In this document: in pieces, positions 7,946 to 16,900 of the stretch
How positions within the stretch are numbered: the stretch's first letter is position 1
Layout: the number at the start of each line of letters is the position of its first letter
Assembly: GCF_003732705.1 (NCBI RefSeq)
Contig: NZ_MOBR01000041.1
Location: 62,001-126,000 of the forward strand
Source: Pseudomonas frederiksbergensis
GTDB lineage: Bacteria; Pseudomonadota; Gammaproteobacteria; Pseudomonadales; Pseudomonadaceae
DNA: 64,000 bases
Direction: 5' to 3'
Program-made: the position numbers and the translations under genes
Notes under the pieces: generated by a model
Seen by the model: only the letters and a program-made list of their open reading frames with translations
What the model was told of the DNA's origin: nothing
Databases searched by the model: none

Positions 7946-8479
7946 GTGAACATTCGTTGCTGTGCAGTGGCGCTGCTGTTGGCCTTGAGCGGATCAGTTT
8001 TCGCGGCGGACGGCGTTGTGCTGTTCATGGCCGATCCCCTTGGCCTGTGGCTGATCGTGTTCGGCATCGCGTTCCTGGTGGCCGAGGCGACCATGCCCAA
8101 TTACGGCGTGATCGGCCTCGGTGGCCTGGTGATGTTCGTCGCCGGCGCGGTGATCCTGACCAACACCCAAGTGCCGGTGCCGCTGATGATCGGTCTGGGA
8201 TTGATCAGTGCGCTGTTGCTGGTTTTCCTGGTCCTCCACGCCCTGAAAACCCGACCGCGCCGCACCGTCAGTGGCGATGCCGGACTGGTGGGCAGCGTGA
8301 CGCCGGTGATGTCGTTGCAGGCCGACAGTGCCTACAACGGTTGGGTGCATCTGCAAGGTGAACAGTGGCAGGTGTTGAGCGCCACACCGCTGCAACCGGG
8401 CCAGAACGTGCGAGTCGTGGGGCGCAAGGGATTACTGCTACAAGTGGCCGCGGCTGACGCGGCGCCGGCTGGAGAATAA
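7946..8479 (+). CDS. NfeD-like membrane protein
   Basis: This 177-residue protein starts at GTG after a strong GGAGG five bases upstream. It has a signal-like first helix, further membrane segments (about 27-45, 50-75 and 78-98), and a C-terminal OB-fold domain (GLVGSVTPVMSLQADSAYNGWVHLQGEQWQV...). That is the short NfeD layout, lacking the ClpP-like protease domain. It is followed after 2 nt by a slipin gene. NfeD-slipin pairs are thought to organise membrane microdomains, but the exact role is unsettled. Confidence 0.88.
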   Translation: MNIRCCAVALLLALSGSVFAADGVVLFMADPLGLWLIVFGIAFLVAEATMPNYGVIGLGGLVMFVAGAVILTNTQVPVPLMIGLGLISALLLVFLVLHALKTRPRRTVSGDAGLVGSVTPVMSLQADSAYNGWVHLQGEQWQVLSATPLQPGQNVRVVGRKGLLLQVAAADAAPAGE

Positions 8480-8481
8480 CC

Positions 8482-9240
8482 ATGGGCCTGCAACTGGGTT
8501 TTGCCGCGCTGCTGCTGTTGGTGATTGCACTGGCGGGGTCGACCTTTCGCATCTTGCGCGAATATGAGCGTGGCGTGGTGTTCCAGCTCGGACGCTTTTG
8601 GCAGGTCAAGGGCCCCGGCCTGATCCTGCTGATTCCGGCGGTGCAGCAAATGGTCCGCGTCGACCTGCGGACCATCGTCCTCGATGTCCCGCCCCAGGAC
8701 GTGATCACCCGGGACAACGTCTCGGTGAAGGTCAACGCCGTGCTGTACTTCCGCGTGCTCGATCCGCAGAAAGCCATCATTCAGGTCGAAGACTTCCTGA
8801 TGGCCACCAGCCAATTGGCCCAAACCACCTTGCGGGCGGTGCTGGGTAAGCATGAACTGGATGAGTTGCTGGCCGAGCGGGAACGGTTGAATGTCGATAT
8901 CCAGCAAGTGCTCGATGCCCAGACCGACAACTGGGGGATTAAGGTCGCCAACGTAGAAATCAAGCACGTGGACCTTAACGAGTCGATGGTGCGCGCCATC
9001 GCTAAACAGGCCGAAGCCGAGCGGGAACGGCGGGCCAAGGTGATTCACGCCGAAGGCGAATTGCAGGCCTCGGAAAAACTCATGCAAGCCGCGGAAATGC
9101 TCGGGCGCCAGCCTGGGGCGATGCAGTTGCGGTATATGCAGACCTTGAGTTCGATTGCCGGGGACAAGAGTTCGACGATTGTCTTTCCGTTGCCGATTGA
9201 GTTGCTCAAGGGGATGGCGGATTTGTCTTCGAAACCTTGA
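8482..9240 (+). CDS. Slipin, SPFH/stomatin-family membrane protein
   Basis: This 252-residue protein has one N-terminal hydrophobic segment (about 5-22), then the SPFH domain (ILREYERGVVFQLGRFWQVKGPGLILLIP, VDLRTIVLDVPPQDVITRDNVSVKVNAV). The helical tail AEAERERRAKVIHAEGELQAS drives oligomerisation in the family. Length and motifs match bacterial slipins. It is translated with the NfeD gene 2 nt upstream, its ribosome site lying in that gene's last codons. Confidence 0.93.
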   Translation: MGLQLGFAALLLLVIALAGSTFRILREYERGVVFQLGRFWQVKGPGLILLIPAVQQMVRVDLRTIVLDVPPQDVITRDNVSVKVNAVLYFRVLDPQKAIIQVEDFLMATSQLAQTTLRAVLGKHELDELLAERERLNVDIQQVLDAQTDNWGIKVANVEIKHVDLNESMVRAIAKQAEAERERRAKVIHAEGELQASEKLMQAAEMLGRQPGAMQLRYMQTLSSIAGDKSSTIVFPLPIELLKGMADLSSKP

Positions 9241-9337
9241 GGAAGCCAACGTCTGGTAGCTCCGTCGGAGATTTCCTTCAAGTTGTAGTGGTGTTGGTGA
9301 ACTTGTTCCGGCCTGAGCCCAGGCCTAGTCTGGGTTT

Positions 9338-9566
9338 GTCACTGAATATTCGGTGACACGGACGTGCAAGTCCGACGAAACTGTTTAGGTTGCAACTGCC
9401 ATGAGCATTTATTGGCTCGCTGCTTTATGGCGGCTGCGCGCAGGAGATCCTCGGATCTGCTGGGTGTCCTAAACAGTCCCGGTCTTGCACACCTGCGCTC
9501 GGCCGCCACCCCATTCGCGTGCAAGCGAACGGTGACGGCTCTCACTTACTGTTTAGGATTTTTTAT
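9338..9566 (+). promoter_or_regulatory. Structured 5' leader of the DUF6124 gene with competing complementary segments
   Basis: The 326-bp gap after the slipin gene holds ordered complementarities. ACTGTTTAGG occurs at 9380-9389 and again at 9548-9557, where its AGG forms the ribosome site of the ATG at 9567; the complement CCTAAACAGT is at 9468-9477. GTGCAA forms the loop of two small hairpins (CGGAC/GTCCG at 9359-9374 and TTCGC/GCGAA at 9514-9529). Its complement TTGCAC (9485-9490) sits in a loop closed by GGT/ACC. A 20-bp near-palindrome GTCACTGAATATTCGGTGAC starts the element. The arrangement permits two exclusive folds, one hiding the ribosome site. Function is inferred. Confidence 0.55.
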
Positions 9567-9956
9567 ATGCACAAAATTACTCCTAATCCTCCAGATAACT
9601 CTGGAACCGATTCCCCCGAAGCGCTCGACGCCAAAAGAATGAAAGAAGCCGCCGACCGCGCCTTCGCCCACTACTTCCCCCCGACTGACGAAAAACCAGC
9701 CAAGCGCCGCAGAGGCAAACTCTTTGCCGTTTCCCCCGACATCGACATCGACACCGAAGCCGTACTGGCCAATGCCTCCGAAGACCTGCTGTCCATCAGC
9801 GCCATCGCCGCCAACCTGGCAGACGATGTGGATGGCAATCAGCGCTCGGTGGCCCTGGCAGTCAGCCGCATGGCCGATGGCGTGCAAGCGCTGGTCGAGC
9901 GAGCGCTGGATGATTGGGAGGCGTTGAAGATGATGCAGGCTCAGACCAAGGTTTAG
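9567..9956 (+). CDS. DUF6124 (formerly DUF3077-type) family protein
   Basis: The 129-residue product (MHKITPNPPDNSGTDSPEAL...) has a disordered N-terminus, a Lys/Arg patch (KPAKRRRGKLFAVSPDID) and a helical C-terminus (DTEAVLANASEDLLSISAIAANLAD...GVQALVERALDDWEAL). This matches a small Pseudomonas family of unknown function, often present in several copies per genome. The start is ATG 9567, with AGGA about 9 nt upstream inside the third copy of the leader repeat. There is no operon partner. Confidence 0.75.
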   Translation: MHKITPNPPDNSGTDSPEALDAKRMKEAADRAFAHYFPPTDEKPAKRRRGKLFAVSPDIDIDTEAVLANASEDLLSISAIAANLADDVDGNQRSVALAVSRMADGVQALVERALDDWEALKMMQAQTKV

Positions 9957-9990
9957 CCCGGTAGATTGTTGCTGAATGGACTACCGCCAC

Positions 9991-10107
9991 CTGATCGTTC
10001 CCACGCTCTGCGTGGGAATGCCTCAAGGGACGCTCCGCGTTCCAGCTCTCGAATGGGACGCAGAGCGTCCCGGGCTGCATTCCCACGCGGAGCGTGGGAA
10101 CGATCAG
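9991..10107. repeat. Long inverted repeat, GTTCCCACGC type
   Basis: Outer arms of about 30 nt (GATCGTTCCCACGC... and its near-complement ending GTGGGAACGATCAG) enclose inner complementary arms (GACGCTC/GAGCGTC). The same family recurs at 42048-42154. The right end includes the stop codon of the leftward sulfotransferase gene (10104-10106). Confidence 0.85.
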
Positions 10108-11063
10108 TGGGCCAGGCCTGCTGCGACGAGTAATTCTTCCAGCGCCTTGTACGGCGATCGCGCCCAACGCTCCACCCGCTCGATCAACAACGCCGAAGCC
10201 TCTCGCCGTTTGCCATCACTGTCCCCGACAAACACTTCCGTCGGCTGTTTGGCATGCCGTCCCACCGCCGCAAACACTTGCTCGCGCTGCCCATCATTCA
10301 ACCCGAAAACCCCGGCCAATCGCCCGGCCATGGCCCCCGGCAATTCGCTGTAATTCACCGCCAACCCGCCAAACTCGCGGCATTGCGCCAACCCCAGATC
10401 CAGTAACCGCCCCAACCGCCGCGCAATGAAATCCTCGCGACTGTCGAATGGCTGATCATCGTCCAGCCCGCTCGCCCCGATCATCCCCGGCACCATGTGC
10501 ATGCCCGGGAGGCGTTGGTGGGAAACGGCAATTTCCAAGGGATCGCGATAAACAAACAGCCAAGGCGTGTCGGGAAAGCACGCGCGCAACAGGGGCAGCT
10601 CAGCGATGTTCCACGCATCGAGTTTGATCACCAGCCGCTGCTCCGCCCCCACACGACGCTGGCCATAAGCGGACAGCAGTCCTGCGAGGGCGGCACGCCG
10701 TTCGACGGTTGGCAAATCACTGCGCAGCAACGCATCCAGGGGCGGTGGCTCGCTGATGACGATGTGATCATCGAGTTGAGCCAGCATTTGACTGATCAAC
10801 GTCGAACCACACCGCGAAGCATGAAAGATAAACGCGCTCGGCGCTAACCCAGGACTCTCGGCCCGCCAGTCACCGAGAACGGCCAACGGCGTTTGCCGGC
10901 GAAACGCCTGGTTGAACGGCAACCGCAGCGCATCGTCCACGGCCTCGCGAAAAAACGGCTGATGCAGCGGCGTATCACCAAACCAGCACCAATCCACCTG
11001 CCACTCGCCGGCCTGCTGCCAGACCCGAATCGGCAACCAACCTTCCAGGTTCAGGCGTTCCAT
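10104..11063 (-). CDS. Sulfotransferase-family protein, last gene of the giant-protein operon
   Basis: This 319-residue protein has the phosphosulfate-binding loop FIFHASRCGSTLISQML around residues 78-94. Later comes the 3'-phosphate region LFVYRDPLEIAVSHQRLPG, the usual P-loop-like features of PAPS-dependent sulfotransferases. Family members move sulfate from PAPS to a hydroxyl or amine; the acceptor is unknown. The start overlaps the end of the Asp/Asn hydroxylase gene by 13 nt, and an APS kinase lies two genes upstream, which would supply PAPS. The stop codon falls inside an inverted repeat at 9991-10107. Confidence 0.82.
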   Translation of the reverse strand: MERLNLEGWLPIRVWQQAGEWQVDWCWFGDTPLHQPFFREAVDDALRLPFNQAFRRQTPLAVLGDWRAESPGLAPSAFIFHASRCGSTLISQMLAQLDDHIVISEPPPLDALLRSDLPTVERRAALAGLLSAYGQRRVGAEQRLVIKLDAWNIAELPLLRACFPDTPWLFVYRDPLEIAVSHQRLPGMHMVPGMIGASGLDDDQPFDSREDFIARRLGRLLDLGLAQCREFGGLAVNYSELPGAMAGRLAGVFGLNDGQREQVFAAVGRHAKQPTEVFVGDSDGKRREASALLIERVERWARSPYKALEELLVAAGLAH

Positions 11064-11836
11064 TGTTCATTCCATTGGCGCCGGCCGTTGCGCATCGCCG
11101 CACGCAGTTCTTCGCGGGATAACACCAAGCCTCGCTCAGCCGCCAGTTCCAGCGTGCGGGTGATAAAAACCTCGGTGTCCGCCAGGCCCTGCAACGTCTT
11201 CGACAGCTCAACATCGCCAGCCACTAACCGCTGAAATTGCAGCAAGGCACCGGCCCCGACATCAGGCGCAGGTGTGGTCGGTAACCCCTCAATAATCGCC
11301 TGCTCCAGCCAAGCGCTGGGCCGACAGTCGAGAACCAAATGCACCCGCGCCGAATGATCACGATTGTCCACTCGATGCGGCCGCGATAAATCAAGAAACC
11401 AGCATTCTCCCGCTGCCATCGGCATGCGTTGACCATCCAGCATAAAGTCCACGTGAGGCGGGCTTAAAAGCGGAATGTGCAGACGCAAATCCGCGTCCGG
11501 CTCGCCCAGGTCATAGTCGCGATGTTCATGGATGTGCCCGCCCGGCCCAAGCCGCAACAGGCGTGCCGAGACGATCTCCAACGGCAGGTCACGCAAGCCT
11601 TGTTGCCACCGCCCATCCCGTAACCACGGCGCACGCAAGAGTGGTTCACCCAGCCCCGGCGACAACTCAGTCAGCGCATCCGCTGCCGAAATCAGCGCCA
11701 CGCCGCTCCAATCACCGGCGAAGTAAGCCGTGTTGAAATGACCGTGCCACGCATCCTCGCCAATCGCCGCCAACGCCTGTAACAGCAACGGCAGATCCAC
11801 CGTCACCGGCAGGCGCGAGAACGCGGCTCGGTTCAT
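11051..11836 (-). CDS. Aspartyl/asparaginyl beta-hydroxylase-family dioxygenase
   Basis: This 261-residue protein is of the Fe(II)/2-oxoglutarate beta-hydroxylase type. The iron-site motif HIHEHRD covers residues 101-107, the distal histidine is in SRPHRVDN (about His154), and the 2-oxoglutarate-binding Arg is in SARVHLVLD. Known relatives hydroxylate Asp/Asn side chains in proteins or peptides. The ATG at 11836 overlaps the APS kinase stop as ATGA, so I prefer it to upstream in-frame starts. Its place in the operon downstream of the giant protein makes that protein, or another cluster product, a candidate substrate. That is inference. Confidence 0.85.
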   Translation of the reverse strand: MNRAAFSRLPVTVDLPLLLQALAAIGEDAWHGHFNTAYFAGDWSGVALISAADALTELSPGLGEPLLRAPWLRDGRWQQGLRDLPLEIVSARLLRLGPGGHIHEHRDYDLGEPDADLRLHIPLLSPPHVDFMLDGQRMPMAAGECWFLDLSRPHRVDNRDHSARVHLVLDCRPSAWLEQAIIEGLPTTPAPDVGAGALLQFQRLVAGDVELSKTLQGLADTEVFITRTLELAAERGLVLSREELRAAMRNGRRQWNEQWNA

Positions 11837-12438
11837 CGTGGCGGCAGCACCGCGCATTCGCCGAGCCAGGTCAGCAAGCGATCGAGACACGCCTCGACCG
11901 ATTGCACGCCGGTGTCGAGCACCAGCGACGCGGACGGCGGCGATTCGTAAGGCGCGGAGACGCCGGTGAAACCCGCCAGATCACCGCGACGGGCGCGGGC
12001 GTAATGACCTTTCGGGTCGCGTTGCTCGCACACCGCCAGGGAGGCGCTGCACCAGACTTCGCGGTAATCCTCGCCCAGGCGCTGGGCAAATATCTCCCGC
12101 AGCTCCACCAGCGGCGCAATCATCGCCAGGATCACAATCTGCCCGTTCTCCACCAGTAACGTGGCCAGTTCACTGGCACGGCGAATGTTTTCCTGACGAT
12201 CACTGTCGGTAAACCCCAAATCGCGATTGAGCCCGACCCGCAGCCCGTCGCCATCGAGCACCACGCTTTGCACGCCACGTTCGAACAACGCGGCGTGCAG
12301 CGCCTGGGCCAGGGTCGACTTGCCCGCCGCCGGTAAACCGGTCAGCAAAATCGCCGTGCCGCGATGGCCATTGCGGGCCTCCCGTTGGGCACGGCTGATG
12401 CTGGCGGTCGGCGCCCGCAGGTTATTGCGCTGGGTCAT
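11833..12438 (-). CDS. cysC: Stand-alone adenylylsulfate (APS) kinase
   Basis: This 201-residue kinase makes PAPS from APS and ATP. The Walker A motif GLPAAGKST is at about residues 34-42. It is followed by DGDGLRVGLNRDLGFTDSDRQENIRRASELA, the APS-binding signature, and CEQRDPKGHYARARRGDLAGFTGVSAPYE. The start ATG 12438 overlaps the end of the outer-membrane-factor gene by 17 nt. In Pseudomonas the housekeeping APS kinase is normally fused in CysNC, so a separate cysC coupled to sulfotransferases points to a dedicated PAPS supply. A missing or altered residue was not noticed. Confidence 0.9.
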   Translation of the reverse strand: MTQRNNLRAPTASISRAQREARNGHRGTAILLTGLPAAGKSTLAQALHAALFERGVQSVVLDGDGLRVGLNRDLGFTDSDRQENIRRASELATLLVENGQIVILAMIAPLVELREIFAQRLGEDYREVWCSASLAVCEQRDPKGHYARARRGDLAGFTGVSAPYESPPSASLVLDTGVQSVEACLDRLLTWLGECAVLPPR

Positions 12439-13939
12439 GCACCGCCACCGGCACCGCAATGTTGCCCGACGCCCACGCCGCTTCACGATTGGCCAACGCG
12501 GTGGCGATGGACTGGACTTCGGTGGATTGCACTTCATCCGGCATCGGGTCGAGACCGGCGCTGGCGAAGATCTGGCCGTAGGCGTTACGCAGATCGGCGT
12601 AGGACAAGTCCCGACGCAAATCCGCCTGCAAGGTGTTCAGTTCGCCCTGGATCAAGTCCAGTTCGCCAATGCCGGCCGCCTGATGACGGTTACGCAACTG
12701 CCCGAGAATCTGCCCGTCGATGCTCGACAGTTCCTGGTTGGTCTGGAACTGATGCAGCGCTTCCTGGTAATTGGCGTTGGCCACGTAGAGCTGCGCCAGC
12801 ACCGCGATGGACATCGCCTGACGGCGTGCCTTGGCGACTTCTTCGCCAGCCTTGGCGACGTTGATCGCCGCCGGAGCGGAAATCACGTTAAACAGGTTCC
12901 AGGTCAACTTCACCCCGTAATCGGCCCACTTGTCGTTGACCAAAAACGAGTTGCTGTCGTAATGCCCGCCCGCCGAAAACTCCAGCCCCGGCAACAACCG
13001 CAGCATGGCTTTACGGGTTTCGGCAGTGCTGATGCGGGTCTGGTAATCCTGCTCGCGCAGTTCTGGACGGCTGGCCAGGGCTTCGTGTTCGAGGCTGGCC
13101 ATGCCGACTTTCAGTTGCGGAATCGTGTAGTCGTCCGGGGTCGCCAGTTTCAGATCGGTACCCATCGGCAGGTTGATCAGGGTCGACAGTTCGGTCTTGG
13201 CCAGGGACAACGCGCGGCGTTGCTCTTGCAACTGACGGGTCGCTTCGATCAGCGAGCGCTGGTAACCCAACGACACCACCGGATCGCCGATGCGTTGATC
13301 GCTCATGCTCTGGCTGTTTTTGCGCGCCGTATCGACCCGCGCCGTCAGGCTGTCGATTTGTGTCAGCAGACGCTCGGCAGCCACCGCGCGCCAATAAGCC
13401 GAGCGCACGTCCTGGACGATGGTGTTGATCACCTTGCGCCGGCGTTCCTGAACGATCAGGCGCTGGTCGCCTTGCTGCTTGGCGCTGATGTAGCTGACGC
13501 CGAAGTCGAGGACGTTCCACACCATGGTCAGGTCGGCCACTTTGCGGTCACGGTCCTGGGAAGTCGAAGGTTCCAGAGACTGGGTGCCGGTGAGCACGCT
13601 CTGGCTGCTGGAGGCACCCTGGTTGTTGCGCCCGACATAGCCTGCGTCCAGGGCCATGCGCGGCAGCATGTCGAAACTGGCGAGGTCGAGTTGGCGCTTG
13701 GCCAGGGCCTCTTCCATGATCTTGAGCCGGCCTTCGAGGTTGTACTTCACCGCGCGGGCCATCGCCTGGTGCAAGGTCAACGGGCCGTTGAGCGGCTCCT
13801 GGCCGGTGTACATGGTCTGCATATCGCTTTTGGCACGTTGCTCACTGACGCTACGTTCAATCGGCTCACTTTTGACTGCACATCCGCTGATTGCAAGCGC
13901 CAGCAGGCTGGCACCGAATAACTTATGACTTCTTTTCAT
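12422..13939 (-). CDS. TolC-family outer-membrane factor (lipoprotein) paired with the giant LEPR/DUF4347 protein
   Basis: This 505-residue protein starts MKRSHKLFGASLLALAISGC, a lipoprotein signal with lipobox ISGC. It shows two tandem outer-membrane-factor repeats, with KAMLRLLPGLEFSAGGHYDSN and the helix RNRHQAAGIGELDLIQGELNTLQADLRRDLSYADLRNA as recognisable parts. It begins 43 nt after the giant gene and runs into cysC, so these genes are co-transcribed. I infer it is the outer-membrane pore of the exporter whose inner-membrane parts are encoded at 26902-31097. Confidence 0.88.
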   Translation of the reverse strand: MKRSHKLFGASLLALAISGCAVKSEPIERSVSEQRAKSDMQTMYTGQEPLNGPLTLHQAMARAVKYNLEGRLKIMEEALAKRQLDLASFDMLPRMALDAGYVGRNNQGASSSQSVLTGTQSLEPSTSQDRDRKVADLTMVWNVLDFGVSYISAKQQGDQRLIVQERRRKVINTIVQDVRSAYWRAVAAERLLTQIDSLTARVDTARKNSQSMSDQRIGDPVVSLGYQRSLIEATRQLQEQRRALSLAKTELSTLINLPMGTDLKLATPDDYTIPQLKVGMASLEHEALASRPELREQDYQTRISTAETRKAMLRLLPGLEFSAGGHYDSNSFLVNDKWADYGVKLTWNLFNVISAPAAINVAKAGEEVAKARRQAMSIAVLAQLYVANANYQEALHQFQTNQELSSIDGQILGQLRNRHQAAGIGELDLIQGELNTLQADLRRDLSYADLRNAYGQIFASAGLDPMPDEVQSTEVQSIATALANREAAWASGNIAVPVAVHDPAQ

Positions 13940-13982
13940 CCCTGGATCGCCCTTAGGTGCCGCACTGAATTATGTGGTGTGT

Positions 13983-16900
13983 TCAAGCCTGCATTTCGCT
14001 GATGCCGACTTGTTGCAAAGCGGCGGCCAGGCTGTTGACCTGCCGTTGCTCGGTGTCTTTGAGTTCTTGTAATTGCTGGCCCAGGGTCGGCGCGCCGAAC
14101 ACCCCGCGCAGTCCTTGGGAAGCGTCCCCGCCGCGGATCGAATGATTGCCGAAACTGTTCAGCGAATCGCGCTCGGCGCCGGTGTCCTGATTGAACAGAC
14201 TCGACAGCGTACTGCTACCAAACACCCCGCCATCGCCGCCACCAAACCCGAGGAAACCGTGGCCCGAGCCATCGCCAGCGCCGCTGTCGCTGCTGGCAAA
14301 GACCTGAGCAATGAAGCTCGGTGCCAGAGCGCCACGGTTGATGAAGATGTCCCCCAATGGCCGGATACCGTCGCCCAGCACCCGGTCTTCAAACAACGGC
14401 GCAAAAGTCAGTGGCGAGGCCAGTGTCCCGGTTGGCGCGGCGAAGATCACCGGTTGCAGCGGCAGGTGCGGTTGATCGGGTACGACCACCGGTTGCGAGA
14501 CGCGGAACTCCGGATCCGGCGACACCACCACGACCGTCGCCGTCGGTGCCGGCACGGTGTTGATCGCGTAGCCGTTGGATTGGCTGGTGCCGCTGCCGGC
14601 GTTACCCGAACCGTCCGTGACGCCCGCGACGTTCAGACTGATCGCGTTATTGGCGTTGCTCAGGTTGCTGGTCGGCGTCAGCGTTGCGGTCCAGGTTTTG
14701 CCGCCGTCGTTGCTCGACAGATTGGACAAGGTGCCATTGGCCACGCTGACGTCGGACAGGTCGAAACCGCTTACCGCTTCGTTGAAGCTGAAGGTCACCA
14801 GTGACGTCTGGCCCACACCCAGGTTCGGGTTGGCGACCACCACCGTGGCGCTCGGACGCTCGCCGTCGATCACGTAGTTGTTGGACACCGCCACGCCATC
14901 GCCGAGGTTGCCCGCCAGGTCGCTGACGTTGCTGGTGTCCAGCGCAATGAAGTTGCTCGGGTCGGTGATGTTGGCGGTCGGTGTGAAGGTCGCGGTCCAG
15001 GTCTTGCCGCCGTCGCTGCTGGCCAGGTTGGTCAGCTCGCCGTTGGTGACGCTGAGGTCCGACAGGTCGAAGTTGTTCACCACTTCGCTGAAGGTGATCG
15101 TCACCAGCGTGGTCTGGCCCATGCCCAGGTTCGGGTTGGCGACCACGATGGTTGCCGTCGGCCGCGTGGCATCAAGGGCGTAGTTGTTGGAGATCGCGAT
15201 CCCGGCGCCGGCATTGCCTGCGGCGTCTGCCACGTTGCTGTTGTCGAGCAGGATCAGGTTAGTGGTGTCGTTGATGTTGGCGGTCGGGGTCAGGGTCGCC
15301 GTCCAGGTTTTGCCGCCGTCACTGCTGAGCAGATTGGACAGGTTGCCATTGGCGACGCTGAGGTCCGACAGGTCAAAACCCGATACCGCTTCAGTGAAGG
15401 TGATGGTGACCGTGGTGGTCTCGCCGATACCCAAGCGGTTATCCGTCACGACGATGGTCGCGGTCGGCCGCGCGGTGTCGATGGCGTAGTTATTGGAATC
15501 GGTCACGCCCACACCGCTATTACCCGAACCGTTGACCACGCCGCTGTTGTCGAGGCTGATCAGGTTGGTGGTGTCGGTCACGTTGACGGTTGGGGTGAAG
15601 GTCGCGGTCCAGGTGATACCGCCATCGCTCGACGCCACATTGCTTAAGGTGCCGTTGGCCAGGGTCAGGTCGGCATTGGTGAAACCGCTCACCGCTTCGC
15701 TGAAGGTGATGGTCACCAGCGAGGTTTCACCCGCCTTGAGGGCGTTGTCGGCCACCACGATGGTCGCGGTCGGCACTTGGGTTTCCACTACGTAGTTGGC
15801 AGAGTCGGTGGTGCCCGCGCCCGCGTTGCCGGCCACATCCGCGACGCCGGTGTTGTTCAGGGTGATCACGTTAGTCGCGTCAGTCACACCGAGGGTCGGG
15901 GTGAAGGTCGCGGTCCAGGTGATGCCGCCGTCGCTGCTGCTCACGGCGCTCAAAGTGCCGTTGGCGATGCTCAGGTCGCTGTTGTCGAAACCGCTGACCG
16001 CTTCGCTGAAGGTAATGGTCACCAGCGAGGTTTCGCCGGGTTTCAGGGTGGTGTCGCTCAACACGATGGTGGCGGTCGGGCGTTGGCTGTCGATGGCGTA
16101 GTTGTTGGAATCGGTGGTGCCGCTGCCGGTGTTGCCGGACAGATCCTGAACGCCGGTATTGTCCAGCCGCACAATGTTGCTGGTGTCGGTGATGCCGGCC
16201 AATGGCGTCAGGGTCGCGGTCCAGGTGATCCCGCCGTCGCTGCTGGTGACGTTGCTCAACGTGCCGTTGTCGATGGTCAGATCGCTGTTGTCGAAACCGC
16301 TGACCGCCTCGCTGAACGTGATGGTCACTTGGGTAGTCTGGCCGACGCCCAGGGCCGCATCGGCGACCACGATGGTGGCGGTCGGACGCTGGGTGTCGAT
16401 GGCGTAATTGTTGGAGTCGGTGGTGCCGGTGCCGGCGTTACCCGAGGCATTTTGCACACCGCTGTTGTCCAGGGTAATCAGGTTGCTCGCATCGGTGACG
16501 GCGCTGGTCGGCGTGAACGTGGCCGTCCAGGTGATGCCGCCGTCGCTACTGCTCACCGCACTCAGCGTGCCGTTGGCAATTGTCAGGTCGGCGTTACTGA
16601 AACCGGTCACGGCTTCGGAGAAGGTGATGGTCACCAGCGAGGTTTCACCGATGTTCAGCGCGTTGTCGGCGACTACGATAGTGGCCGTCGGCAACACGGT
16701 GTCGATGGTGAAGTTGGCCGAGTTGGTGACGCCGGTCCCGGCGTTACCGGCAAGGTCAGCCACGCCGCCGTTGTTCAGAGTGATCAGGTTAGTGGTGTCC
16801 CTGACACCAACTGTCGGCGTAAAGGTGCCAGTCCAAGTGATGCCGCCATCGCTGCTGCTGACCGCGCTCAACGTGCCATTCGGGACACTCAAGTCGCTGT

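Noticed and set aside
9306..9326. GGCCT/AGGCC hairpin after the slipin gene as a terminator
   Set aside because: The stem is short and no T run follows, so termination is not supported.
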